Below are positions 43,708 to 53,039 of a stretch of DNA of 64,000 nucleotides, in pieces. Position 1 is the first letter of the stretch. Each line of letters starts with the position of its first letter. The stretch is from an uncultured Bacteroidota bacterium (GTDB lineage Bacteria > Bacteroidota > Bacteroidia > Chitinophagales > Chitinophagaceae), in the NCBI GenBank assembly GCA_903882805.1, contig CAIRYK010000088.1, positions 1-64,000 of the forward strand, given 5' to 3'. The position numbers were made by a program, and so were the translations under genes. A model generated the notes under the pieces. That model worked only from the letters and a program-made list of their open reading frames with translations. It was not told where the DNA came from and searched no databases.

Positions 43708-46700
43708 ATGGGTAAATATAGGGAATTTAAGGGTTTGCATATGCCTACTATTGAGCAGGAATTTCTTGCTAAATGGAAAGAGGATTGTTGTTTTGAGGAA
43801 AGCGTTAATTTGCGTGAAGGCGCAGAACCTTTTGTATTTTACGAGGGTCCACCCAGCGCAAATGGTATGCCTGGTATTCACCATGTTATTTCCCGTACTT
43901 TAAAAGATCTAGTATGTCGTTTTAAAACCATGCAAGGGTACCAGGTTTCCCGCAAAGCTGGTTGGGATACCCATGGTTTGCCTATTGAACTATTTGTAGA
44001 AAAAGAACTGGGGATTACAAAAGAAGATATTGGAAAAAAAATAAGTGTAATAGACTACAACAAGAAATGCCGCGAAGTAGTAATGCGGTATAAAGATAAG
44101 TGGGAAGAAATTACGGAAAAGATGGGGTATTGGGTAGATATGACTGACCCATACATCACTTTTGATAATAAATACATTGAAACGCTTTGGTGGGCGCTGA
44201 AAGAGCTTTTCAACAAAAACCTACTGTACAAAAGCGTAAGCATACAACCCTACTCTCCTGCTGCTGGAACTGGCTTAAGTAGTCATGAACTTAACCAGCC
44301 TGGTACTTATAAGGACGTTAAAGATACTACTGTTGTAGCAATGTTCAAGGTAAGCCCAGCGCATCAGAAACCTGTAAGTCTTAATATACTTCAGGCTAAG
44401 CTACATGAAATAGCTGCTAATGCATGGGAAACTGAAATTTTCGGTGGTGACAATGCTGCTGAATTGCAGGCAGCCTGTAAAGATGTTTTCTTTATGGCTT
44501 GGACCACAACGCCCTGGACTTTGCCAAGTAATTGTGGTCTTACCGTTGGTCCTAACATTGATTATGTATTAGTTAAAACATTTAACCCCTACACGCACAG
44601 GCCAACCAATGTAATACTTGCTAAGGCATTGGTTAGTAAGTACTTCAAGCAAGAGTCGCAAGATCTTGATTTTCTTACTTACAATCCGGAAAACAAGACG
44701 TTGCCATGGCGGATAATAGCTGAATTTAAGGGTCAGGAATTGGAGGGGGTGCGTTACGATCAGTTACTCCCATTCGATGGCAATACCCGAGAAATAGCGG
44801 GCGGCGATCCTTGGCGCGTTATTTCCGGCGATTTCGTAACTACCGAAGATGGCACTGGTATTGTACACACTGCGCCTGCTTTTGGCGCAGACGACTACCG
44901 CGTAGGTAAGAAAAATAATATTGGTATTTTAATAATGGTCGACCGTCAGGGTAAGTTTAACGACTATACTGGACAGTTTAGCGGTCGATATGTAAAAAAC
45001 TATACCAACGATGCTGAATATACAGATGTTGACATTGACATTTCAGTTCATCTGAAATTGACCGGTCATGCTTTTAAAGTAGAAAAATACGAACATAACT
45101 ATCCTCATTGCTGGAGAACAGATAAGCCAATTATCTATTATCCGCTCGATGCTTGGTTTATACGGACAACTGCTGTAAAAGACAGAATGGTAGAGCTGAA
45201 TAAAACCATAAACTGGAAGCCGAAGGCTACTGGTGAAGGCCGTTTTGGTAACTGGCTGGAGAATATGGTAGACTGGAACTTAAGCCGTAGCAGATTTTGG
45301 GGTACTCCTTTGCCTGTATGGGTAAGTGAAGATGGGTCTATGAAATGCATTGGCAGTATATCAGAGTTGATCAGCGAAGCACAGAAAGCCAACAAGGTCC
45401 TTGGGTTGAACCAACTTTTAGAGGAAAATGTCACGGACAAAATAGGAGAAACACTTGTTGGCGACCTTACTTTCAAACCTGTAAGCAAAGACGAACTTGA
45501 TTTACATAAGCCGTTTGTTGACAATATAATTTTGGTTTCAGACAGTGGCCAGCCAATGAGGCGCGAACCTGATTTAATTGATGTATGGTTTGACAGCGGC
45601 GCTATGCCTTATGCTCAATTACACTACCCCTTTGAAAAAGACGCTGCGACTCAGTTAAGTAAAGGATTTCCTGCAGATTTTATTGCTGAAGGCGTAGACC
45701 AAACACGTGGATGGTTTTATACGCTACATGCACTTGGGGTTATGCTTTTTGATAGCGTAGCCTATAAAACTGTCGTAAGCAACGGACTGGTACTCGATAA
45801 GGCAGGTAATAAAATGAGTAAAAGATTGGGTAATGTAATAGACCCATTTGAGACCATAGAAAAATACAGCGCCGATGCCACAAGATGGTATTTGATTACT
45901 AATGCATCTCCATGGGATAGTCTGAAGTTTGATCTTGAAGGCATCAAAGAAGTGCAACGAAAGTACTTTGGAACGTTGTTCAATACATATCAGTTTTTTG
46001 CGCTCTATGCAAATGTTGATAATTTCACTTTTGCTGAACAATATATACCAATTGCTGAACGGCAAGAAATTGATAGATGGATACTATCTGCCCTCCACAC
46101 ACTTGTGCAAGATGTAACCAACTATCTTAACGACTATGAGCCAACACAGGCAGGAAGAGCCATGGAGTACTTTCTTGATGAACAACTGAGCAACTGGTAT
46201 GTAAGGCTTTGCCGTAGACGGTTTTGGAAAGGCGAATATGAATTTGATAAAATCTGCGCTTATCAAACACTTTACGAATGTCTTGAAACCATATCATTGT
46301 TAATGGCGCCGATAGCTCCATTCTTTGCAGATTGGTTATTTCAAAATTTGAATGAAATAACTTGTCGCAAACTACCTGGTTCGGTACATTTAGAAAACTA
46401 CCCGGTTGCAGATGAATCGGTAATAGATCGATTGCTTGAAGAACGTATGCAACTGGCTCAGGATATTTCATCTCTTGTACTGTCTGTACGTAAAAAAGTA
46501 AATATTAAAGTTCGTCAGCCATTACATCGTATACTTATCCCTTCAGTTGACGAACACACTAAGGAGCAAATAAGCAAAATTGATGAACTTATAAAAAGCG
46601 AAGTGAATATTAAATCCATAGAGTATTTAAATGATTCTGAAGGATTTATAAAAAAGAAACTCAAACCCAACTTCAAGACCTTAGGCGCAAGAATGGGTCA

Positions 46701-47175
46701 GCGTATGAAAAGCGTTGCGGCTGCAATATTGCAAATGTCTCAAAACGATATTAACCTTTTAGAGCGTCAAAAAAGTTTCGATCTGATGGTTAATGACGAA
46801 ACTGTTACCATAGGAGTAGAAGATGTTGAAATCATAGCAGAGGATATTCCCGGCTGGTCTGTTGCCTACAAGGGCAATTTGACTGTAGCGCTAGATATTA
46901 CTGTTACAGATGAACTACAAGAAGAAGGCAACGCGCGCGAGTTGGTAAATAGAATACAGAAAATAAGAAAAGATAGCGGGTTAGAGCTTACAGACCGTAT
47001 TGTAGTAACAATAGAGGAACGACCAACCTTGCAAAAATCGATTGATAATTATAGAATCTACATATGTGCGGAAATATTGGCTAATGAGCTAATTGTTGCG
47101 TCAGTTGTAGATGGTGGTACGGAAATTGATGTTAATGATGTAAAGCTAAATATCCACATATCAAAAATCTTCTAA
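43708..47175 (+). CDS. ileS: Isoleucyl-tRNA synthetase
   Basis: The product is 1155 residues from the ATG at 43708 (MGKYREFKGL, the usual Bacteroidota start); an upstream frame to 43690 is unlikely. The class I HIGH region is YEGPPSANGMPGIHHVISR and the KMSKR loop is GNKMSKRLGNVIDPFE. The editing CP1 domain includes AWTTTPWTLPSNCGLTVG and GTGIVHTAPAFGADDYRVG. The anticodon-binding domain starts near WILSALHTLV. The zinc-tail cysteines of the E. coli form are absent, as in the longer eukaryotic-like type. The DksA-like gene follows six bases after the stop. Confidence 0.96.
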   Translation: MGKYREFKGLHMPTIEQEFLAKWKEDCCFEESVNLREGAEPFVFYEGPPSANGMPGIHHVISRTLKDLVCRFKTMQGYQVSRKAGWDTHGLPIELFVEKELGITKEDIGKKISVIDYNKKCREVVMRYKDKWEEITEKMGYWVDMTDPYITFDNKYIETLWWALKELFNKNLLYKSVSIQPYSPAAGTGLSSHELNQPGTYKDVKDTTVVAMFKVSPAHQKPVSLNILQAKLHEIAANAWETEIFGGDNAAELQAACKDVFFMAWTTTPWTLPSNCGLTVGPNIDYVLVKTFNPYTHRPTNVILAKALVSKYFKQESQDLDFLTYNPENKTLPWRIIAEFKGQELEGVRYDQLLPFDGNTREIAGGDPWRVISGDFVTTEDGTGIVHTAPAFGADDYRVGKKNNIGILIMVDRQGKFNDYTGQFSGRYVKNYTNDAEYTDVDIDISVHLKLTGHAFKVEKYEHNYPHCWRTDKPIIYYPLDAWFIRTTAVKDRMVELNKTINWKPKATGEGRFGNWLENMVDWNLSRSRFWGTPLPVWVSEDGSMKCIGSISELISEAQKANKVLGLNQLLEENVTDKIGETLVGDLTFKPVSKDELDLHKPFVDNIILVSDSGQPMRREPDLIDVWFDSGAMPYAQLHYPFEKDAATQLSKGFPADFIAEGVDQTRGWFYTLHALGVMLFDSVAYKTVVSNGLVLDKAGNKMSKRLGNVIDPFETIEKYSADATRWYLITNASPWDSLKFDLEGIKEVQRKYFGTLFNTYQFFALYANVDNFTFAEQYIPIAERQEIDRWILSALHTLVQDVTNYLNDYEPTQAGRAMEYFLDEQLSNWYVRLCRRRFWKGEYEFDKICAYQTLYECLETISLLMAPIAPFFADWLFQNLNEITCRKLPGSVHLENYPVADESVIDRLLEERMQLAQDISSLVLSVRKKVNIKVRQPLHRILIPSVDEHTKEQISKIDELIKSEVNIKSIEYLNDSEGFIKKKLKPNFKTLGARMGQRMKSVAAAILQMSQNDINLLERQKSFDLMVNDETVTIGVEDVEIIAEDIPGWSVAYKGNLTVALDITVTDELQEEGNARELVNRIQKIRKDSGLELTDRIVVTIEERPTLQKSIDNYRIYICAEILANELIVASVVDGGTEIDVNDVKLNIHISKIF

Positions 47176-47181
47176 AAAGTC

Positions 47182-48279
47182 ATGGCTACAAAAACAACAA
47201 AGGCAGCCAAGCCAACAAAAAGCGCCAAACCAGAATCGGGAGCTAAAAAAGCTAAGCCTGAGGAAACTCAAGTTGCGTCAAAACCTGAAAAGACTGCCAA
47301 AGCTGCGTCGAAAAAAGAAGTAATTGTGAAGAAGGATACTGTAAAATCGAATGCTAAGGCGGAGCCCGCAAAAAAGGCTGAGTCTGATAAAACAAAAACT
47401 GTGAATAAAAAAGATACGACAGCTGCTGAGAAAAAGGCAACTACAGCAAAGAAAACGGATACTGTAAAAAAATCGGCCGCCAAAGCTGAAGAAAAAGAAA
47501 CAGTAGAGCCGACAAAGAAAGCGCCTAAAACTGCTGCGAAGGAAGCGCCGGTAAAAACCGAAAAAGAAGCTACCCCTAAAGCGTCGGTTAAGGAACCTAA
47601 ACCCGCGAAAACAGCGGCCGCCCCACCGCCGCCGCCACCTGCTCCTGCTGTAAAGAAACCAATAGTAAAAAAGCAAGTGAATGTAGCGCAAATACCTGCT
47701 AAACCAGCCACACCGTCACCACGACCAATGGCTACACCAGCAGCAAGATCAACAGAAAAAAAACCTACTGTAGTTATTGCGCACAGGCGTCTTGAAAACA
47801 AATCAAAAGAGGTTAAAGAAGTAGCTAATACTATGATACAGTATCAGCCAGAAACTTATCGTTCCATACTTGATGAGCCAACTCAACAACAAGGCCCTAT
47901 ATATAGGTATAGTGATGAAGACTTGAACGAATTCAGAGAAATAATTACGAGTCGTTTGGATGCAGCCCGCAAAGAATTGAATTTTTTACAAGGGTTGATT
48001 ACCAGAAAGGATGAAGCCGGAACTGAAGATACGGACAATAGATACATGAATATGGAAGACGGCAGCGGCGCTATGGAGCGCGAGCAACTTGCTCAGTTGG
48101 CAAGTCGTCAGATCCAGTTTATGGGCCACCTCGAAAAGGCTATGGTGCGCATAGAAAACAAAACCTATGGTATATGCAGGGTAACTGGAAAACTCATAGA
48201 CAAGGCGCGCCTGCGTGCAGTGCCACATGCCACACTGAGTATTGAGGCAAAGAAAATGATGGGGTCTAAACAAAACTAA
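47182..48279 (+). CDS. DksA/TraR-like zinc-finger protein with long Lys/Ala/Pro-rich tail
   Basis: The 365-residue protein has a C-terminal 130-residue TraR/DksA domain: YRYSDEDLNEFREIITSRLDAARKELNFLQG, then QFMGHLEKAMVRIENKTYGICRVTGKLIDKARLRAVPHATLSIEAK. Only one cysteine of the usual zinc site is visible. The first 200 residues are low complexity: Lys/Ala/Thr/Glu runs and a poly-proline block (APPPPPPAPA), like histone-H1 tails. It probably modulates transcription by RNA polymerase. It follows ileS by six bases, a conserved Bacteroidota neighbour. Confidence 0.88.
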   Translation: MATKTTKAAKPTKSAKPESGAKKAKPEETQVASKPEKTAKAASKKEVIVKKDTVKSNAKAEPAKKAESDKTKTVNKKDTTAAEKKATTAKKTDTVKKSAAKAEEKETVEPTKKAPKTAAKEAPVKTEKEATPKASVKEPKPAKTAAAPPPPPPAPAVKKPIVKKQVNVAQIPAKPATPSPRPMATPAARSTEKKPTVVIAHRRLENKSKEVKEVANTMIQYQPETYRSILDEPTQQQGPIYRYSDEDLNEFREIITSRLDAARKELNFLQGLITRKDEAGTEDTDNRYMNMEDGSGAMEREQLAQLASRQIQFMGHLEKAMVRIENKTYGICRVTGKLIDKARLRAVPHATLSIEAKKMMGSKQN

Positions 48280-48284
48280 TCATC

Positions 48285-48341
48285 AATATTGTATAAATGA
48301 ATAAGCCCCGCATTGCTGGGCTTATTCATTTATACAATATT
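48285..48341. terminator. Bidirectional terminator, 24-bp perfect stem
   Basis: Bases 48285-48308 pair without a mismatch with 48318-48341 around a nine-base loop. It is placed between the DksA-like gene and the convergent lipoprotein gene; its last bases overlap the lipoprotein stop codon. Confidence 0.9.
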
Positions 48342-48825
48342 ATTTCATTCTCCGGAAATGAACAGTATCGTCGTAAAACGGAGGTTTGTTTAAGTTTTTC
48401 AAAAAAAAGCCTCGTACTTCCTGAGCGCTAGTCATCATTTTTAATGTGGTATCACCTACTGTAGCTACTGTAATGTCGTCGCTCTTTATGTCCAATAGCC
48501 TAAGGAAGAAGTAGTTAACTATTGAGTCCTCCTTGAAACATACATTCATAAATTTAACATTATCGAGATCAGATAAGTAAGCTGTACAAACTTCTGTTTT
48601 CTTGCTTCCTCTATCTTTAAATGAAATTTTATAGTTGTATTCATCTTTTGCAGTAATGGTATATATGTCCTTACTATGACCTTCTACTACTGTTTTCCAC
48701 TTACCTATTAATCTATTATCCAGTTTTATTAACGGGGTTGCATCTATTGGGTATTTTGCAGTTGCACAGCCTATTGTAAATAGCGCAAAGTACAATAGCA
48801 GCAATAACACATCACGGTTTTTCAT
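48340..48825 (-). CDS. Putative lipoprotein
   Basis: The 161-residue protein has a hydrophobic signal ending FTIGC (lipobox-like) at about residue 20, so it is probably lipid-anchored. The mature part opens with LIGKWKTVVEGHSKDIYTI, a lipocalin-like pattern found in many Bacteroidota proteins, and continues as beta-strands. There is no recognised function. It is 53 bases downstream of the LptF/G permease gene and shares its direction. Confidence 0.75.
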   Translation of the reverse strand: MKNRDVLLLLLYFALFTIGCATAKYPIDATPLIKLDNRLIGKWKTVVEGHSKDIYTITAKDEYNYKISFKDRGSKKTEVCTAYLSDLDNVKFMNVCFKEDSIVNYFFLRLLDIKSDDITVATVGDTTLKMMTSAQEVRGFFLKNLNKPPFYDDTVHFRRMK

Positions 48826-48877
48826 GTGATTATTTTTATATAAAGCTATAATAAAACAAAATCCTGTACAAAATTAC

Positions 48878-50056
48878 TTATTTCACCTGCCTGCGGTAAA
48901 GGAAATAGGCCAAAATACTAAAAATGATATTGGGTATCCATACCGCTATTGTTGGGTCTAGGTTGGCTTTTGTTGAGAAAGTAGTAGAAAGCTGCAAAAA
49001 CATTATATATATAGCGCTAATGACAATACCCAATGCAAGGTGAAGGCCACTTCCACCTCTTATTTTTCTACTAGCTATACATACGCCTATAATTGTAAGT
49101 ATCATACCTGCAAATGGTTGAGCAGTACGCCGTTGCTTTTCTATGTAGTAGAAGTTAAGATTTTCGCGGCCATGCATTTGTTCAGCCATAACATACTTGT
49201 CCAATTCGGGAGTTGTAAGCGCTTCTTTTATGGCTTCTGTCCTGTTCAGGTCGGTAGGTGTAAAAGGATATTTCATTTCCAACTCGGGGAGTCGGGTAAG
49301 TTTTTCTTTAAGCGTATCGTTACTGCGAATAATAACATTATGCAAATGCCATATTTTTTTAGCCGAGTCGTAAACCACATAGTCTGCCATTACTTTTTCG
49401 GTAAGCATTGTGCCGTTTATTTTCTCGACAGTAAATCTAGATCCGGTATTATTGCTATAATTAAAGCCTTGCATATACACATAGGTGTTCTTAGCAATGC
49501 CAAGGTGCATATTCTCGCCCGAATATTTAAAATACTCATCATTGATGTACTTGTCCTCAAATGCAATACGCTGTTTATTGGCAATAGGTATTATCCAGTG
49601 GTTGGCAACAAGCGATATAGCGCACAAAAAACCGCCGCCTATAAAGTAAGGCCTGAGAAACCTGCTGTAGGAAACGCCGCCCGAAAGGATGGCAATAATC
49701 TCGGATTTGTAAGCGATTTTTGATGTGAAAAATATTGTTGCAATGAATATGAATAGCGGAAAAAGAAGCGCAGTAATATGTGGCACAAAGTTTTTATAAT
49801 AATTGGCCACAGCCCAAAATGGGGCTTTCTTAGATACCAGATTGTCAACTTTTTCTGAATAATCTATAACGCACGATATCACTGCCAGCACCATAATGGC
49901 AAAAAAGAATGTGCTGAAAAATTTTTTGATTATGTAAACATCCAGCTTCTTAATACCTATCAATCCCCAGCCTCTGAAAGCAGGTTTGTCTACCCTATCG
50001 GGTTTGCTATTCAGTATTTCTAATGGCGATTTTTTTGTGATGCTAATTTGCTCCAT
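48878..50056 (-). CDS. LptF/LptG family permease
   Basis: The 392-residue inner-membrane protein has a YjgP/YjgQ fold. There are two N-terminal helices (FFSTFFFAIMVLAVISCVIDYSEK), a periplasmic beta-jelly-roll in the middle, and three C-terminal helices (PFAGMILTIIGVCIASRKIRGGSGLHLALGIVISAIYIMFL). In the Lpt system these subunits extract lipopolysaccharide from the inner membrane with LptB. Whether this is LptF or LptG cannot be told. It follows tgt on the same strand after 50 bases. Confidence 0.92.
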   Translation of the reverse strand: MEQISITKKSPLEILNSKPDRVDKPAFRGWGLIGIKKLDVYIIKKFFSTFFFAIMVLAVISCVIDYSEKVDNLVSKKAPFWAVANYYKNFVPHITALLFPLFIFIATIFFTSKIAYKSEIIAILSGGVSYSRFLRPYFIGGGFLCAISLVANHWIIPIANKQRIAFEDKYINDEYFKYSGENMHLGIAKNTYVYMQGFNYSNNTGSRFTVEKINGTMLTEKVMADYVVYDSAKKIWHLHNVIIRSNDTLKEKLTRLPELEMKYPFTPTDLNRTEAIKEALTTPELDKYVMAEQMHGRENLNFYYIEKQRRTAQPFAGMILTIIGVCIASRKIRGGSGLHLALGIVISAIYIMFLQLSTTFSTKANLDPTIAVWIPNIIFSILAYFLYRRQVK

Positions 50057-50106
50057 AAATCAGGCTGCTAAGGTACGCTTTAAGTAAAAGCGTATAGCCA
50101 ATGAAA

Positions 50107-51237
50107 TCATAAACGTTGTTTTAAAATTGGCAACATCTCGTTTTTCCATGAAGTAAAGTCACCGGCAATTATGTGTTCGCGTGCCTGCTTTACAAGGTGT
50201 AGATAAAAAGCCAGATTATGTATACTAGCAATTGATAATCCTAAAAATTCACCGGCAACAAAGAGATGGCGCAAATATGCTTTTGAATAATATTGGCTGG
50301 TTTCGCAGTCAAGGCCGTCGTCTATTACACTAAAGTCATCGGCCCATTTTTTGTTTTTAATGTTTATTACGCCCTTTGTTGTAAACAACATACCGTTTCT
50401 ACCATTTCGGGTAGGCATCACACAGTCAAACATATCTATACCCAGCGCAATATTATTGAGTATGTTCCAAGGTGTTCCTACTCCCATCAGGTATCGTGGC
50501 TTATCTGCAGGTAGAAACTCGCAGCAATGAGCGCACATTTCATACATCATTTCCTCAGGCTCTCCTACCGACAGCCCCCCTATAGCATTACCATCGCAGC
50601 CCATGCTTGCAATATACTCTGCCGACGCCTGGCGAAGGTCTTTGAAGGTACTACCTTGCACTATTGGAAACAGACTCTGTTCGTATCCATATTTTGGCGA
50701 GGTTTCCTTCATTCGGTCTACACATCTTGAAAGCCAACGGTGTGTTAGGTGCATTGATTTGTGCGCATATCCATAGTCTGATGGGTATGGTGGACACTCA
50801 TCAAAAGCCATAATGATATCGGCGCCTATACTGCGCTGTGTATCAATAACATTCTCGGGTGTAAACAGATGACGTGATCCATCTATATGCGATTGGAAAA
50901 CTACGCCCTCCTCTTTTATCTTTCTGTTTGCAGCTAATGAGAATACCTGGTATCCACCGCTGTCTGTCAGTATTGGCCTATCCCAATTATTAAATTTATG
51001 TAGTCCGCCCGCTTGCTCAAGTATTGATGTTCCCGGGCGAAGATACAAGTGGTAAGTGTTGCCTAATATAATCTGAGCTTTGACTTCGTCTTTTAGTTGC
51101 TTTTGGGTTACAGCCTTCACACTGCCTACTGTGCCCACAGGCATAAATATAGGCGTTTGTATATCGCCATGGCCTGTAGTTATTACCCCTGCACGCGCTG
51201 AAGAAGCTGAATCTGTTGCTTGAAGATCGAAAGTCAA
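50107..51237 (-). CDS. tgt: tRNA-guanine transglycosylase (queuine/preQ1)
   Basis: The 376-residue enzyme exchanges G34 for preQ1 in Tyr/His/Asn/Asp tRNAs. Motifs are IILGNTYHLYLRPG, LTDSGGYQVFSLA with a catalytic Asp, GGLSVGEPEEM, and FDCVMPTRNGRNGMLFT. The zinc region reads LDCETSQYYSKAYLRHL, where two of the three cysteines of the canonical CxCxxC are replaced. The histidine further on (IASIHNLAF) is present. This loss is probably a lineage trait. It begins an operon with LptF/G. Confidence 0.93.
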   Translation of the reverse strand: MTFDLQATDSASSARAGVITTGHGDIQTPIFMPVGTVGSVKAVTQKQLKDEVKAQIILGNTYHLYLRPGTSILEQAGGLHKFNNWDRPILTDSGGYQVFSLAANRKIKEEGVVFQSHIDGSRHLFTPENVIDTQRSIGADIIMAFDECPPYPSDYGYAHKSMHLTHRWLSRCVDRMKETSPKYGYEQSLFPIVQGSTFKDLRQASAEYIASMGCDGNAIGGLSVGEPEEMMYEMCAHCCEFLPADKPRYLMGVGTPWNILNNIALGIDMFDCVMPTRNGRNGMLFTTKGVINIKNKKWADDFSVIDDGLDCETSQYYSKAYLRHLFVAGEFLGLSIASIHNLAFYLHLVKQAREHIIAGDFTSWKNEMLPILKQRL

Positions 51238-51363
51238 AGTTGGAGAATGATTGAAAGTGTGAAATCAGTTTTGTTTTTGCAAGATTACTTGCATGGCGCC
51301 TATAAACAAAATAGGTAGTAATATCCGCAAAAATAACGATTCTGGGAGTTGATTTTAATATTC

Positions 51364-51897
51364 CTAAAACGGGCTCTCAAAATCGTTCAGCGATACAAAC
51401 GACAAATCGCGTGCAGATATTATGGGCTCTTGTACACCCCAATCGAAGCCAATGGTATCAAATCTTACCCCGGTATCATTGGGTTGACTGTATTGCGATG
51501 ATACCAAATAATAGGTAATAGCGTCGTCGGTAAGCGATTTAAAGCCATGTGCAAAGCCCTCGGGTATGAAGTATGCCAGGTGGTTTTGTGCCGAAAGTTC
51601 ATGGGCAAAATATTGTCCGAATGTTGGAGAGTTTTTGCGCAGATCAACTATCACATCCAATATAGCTCCTTGCGGGCAAAAAACTATTTTACTATGCTGA
51701 TGGGGAGGAGTCTGGAAATGCATTCCGCGTATTACGTCCTTTTTAGATAAAGAAAAATAGCTCTCTTTTAGTGTGAAATCGATACCAGAGTTTCTAAAAT
51801 TAGTATCATGGTATGTCTTTACAAATGTACCCCTGCTATCTGACGAGGAAGGCAATGCCAACAGCATCGCCCCATTCAATATATGTTTTACAACCAT
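51364..51897 (-). CDS. dTDP-4-dehydrorhamnose 3,5-epimerase-like cupin
   Basis: The 177-residue protein has the RmlC fold: TFVKTYHDTNFRNSGIDFTLKESYFSLSKKDVIRGMHFQTPPHQHSKIVFCPQGAILDVIVDLRKNSPTFGQ. This contains the HxxxRGxHFQ catalytic region, and FIPEGFAHGFKSL follows. In this context it is more likely an epimerase acting on a CDP-4-keto-6-deoxysugar (ascarylose-type) than on dTDP-rhamnose. It is 56 bases downstream of the CDP-glucose dehydratase gene. Confidence 0.85.
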   Translation of the reverse strand: MVVKHILNGAMLLALPSSSDSRGTFVKTYHDTNFRNSGIDFTLKESYFSLSKKDVIRGMHFQTPPHQHSKIVFCPQGAILDVIVDLRKNSPTFGQYFAHELSAQNHLAYFIPEGFAHGFKSLTDDAITYYLVSSQYSQPNDTGVRFDTIGFDWGVQEPIISARDLSFVSLNDFESPF

Positions 51898-51953
51898 CTA
51901 ATCAGTACTTTTTACTCAATAACTTGTATTGTAAATTCCGAATGTCCACTTCC

Positions 51954-53039
51954 TCAACAAAAATACGCTTCTATCTGCGCCATACACTTATCATGTCCGC
52001 TTTTATGGCGTGCTGCATACCATTCAGCCGTCCACTTAATGGCTTTGCTGGCATCCATATGTGAGTTCCAGCCAAGCTGTTGTTGAGCGCGGCTGCTATC
52101 TAGCAACAACAACTTAGCTTCATGCGGCGCATTTGCAGGCGGTGTATTCTGATAATTTCCACCTCCATAAGCCTCAATAAATATCTTAGTCAGGTCTTCC
52201 ACAGTTAGCATATCTTCCGGGTTGGGACCAAAATTAAAAGCTGTACTATAGCTAACGCCATCCTCGGCCATTTTTGCTCCCAGTAATAAATACCCAGCCA
52301 ATGGCTCTAATACGTGCTGCCATGGCCGAATACTACCAGGATTACGCAAGCCCACGGTGTCGCCAAAAGATATAGCCCTTACAATGTCTGGAATAATACG
52401 GTCATCCGAATAATCGCCGCCGCCAATTACGTTGCCTGCGCGCGCAGATGCGATCGCTTTTTTATGCTCCGAGTATTTCTCAGGATTAAAAAACGAACGT
52501 CGGAAAGAATCTATAACTATTTCTGCCGATGCCTTGCTTGCCGAATATGGGTCATATCCGCCCAGTTTGTCGTCTTCGCTAAATGGCAATCCACGCTCAG
52601 GGTTGTCATATACTTTATCGGTAGTTATCATTACGCCTACCACTGGCTTATCAAGGGTGCGCATGGCATCAAGCACGTGAGCGGTGCCCTGTGCATTTAC
52701 CAAAAAAGTATAGGATGGAAGCTCATAGCCTCGGCGTACCAAAGGCTGCGCTGCCAGATGAAATACAAAATCGGGTTCAAACCGTACCAATTCTGTTTGA
52801 AGCTTCTGCTTATCGCAAATATCGGCAATAATACTGCTGTAGCAGAGCTTATCGCCGTTTATCTGGTTGTACAGGTCGTTACTTTTTTCAGGAGCCAACG
52901 AATAACCCTTCACATTCGCGCCCAGCCAGTTGAATATTTGCAACATCCAGGTGCCCTTAAAACCCGTATGACCGGTAAGAAATACCCGTTTACCCCTATA
53001 TATACTACGTAAATACTTTATGTCTACCACTTTTTCCAT
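51954..53039 (-). CDS. rfbG: CDP-glucose 4,6-dehydratase
   Basis: The product is 361 residues from the ATG at 53039; an upstream ATG at 53057 would add six. It is a short-chain dehydrogenase-like enzyme with GKRVFLTGHTGFKGTWM for NAD, HLAAQPLVRRGY, TTDKVYDN, and the YxxxK pair in DPYSASKASAE. It turns CDP-glucose into CDP-4-keto-6-deoxyglucose. Its start overlaps the end of the cytidylyltransferase gene, showing an operon for a deoxysugar of the surface polysaccharide. Confidence 0.93.
   Translation of the reverse strand: MEKVVDIKYLRSIYRGKRVFLTGHTGFKGTWMLQIFNWLGANVKGYSLAPEKSNDLYNQINGDKLCYSSIIADICDKQKLQTELVRFEPDFVFHLAAQPLVRRGYELPSYTFLVNAQGTAHVLDAMRTLDKPVVGVMITTDKVYDNPERGLPFSEDDKLGGYDPYSASKASAEIVIDSFRRSFFNPEKYSEHKKAIASARAGNVIGGGDYSDDRIIPDIVRAISFGDTVGLRNPGSIRPWQHVLEPLAGYLLLGAKMAEDGVSYSTAFNFGPNPEDMLTVEDLTKIFIEAYGGGNYQNTPPANAPHEAKLLLLDSSRAQQQLGWNSHMDASKAIKWTAEWYAARHKSGHDKCMAQIEAYFC

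Noticed and set aside
47268-47801. 177-residue minus-strand ORF rich in Phe, Ala and Val
   Set aside because: It is the complement of the low-complexity Lys/Ala tail of the DksA-like gene, which forces an open frame.
49040-49723. 227-residue plus-strand ORF
   Set aside because: It lies wholly inside the LptF/G permease gene in the opposite direction, with no family pattern.
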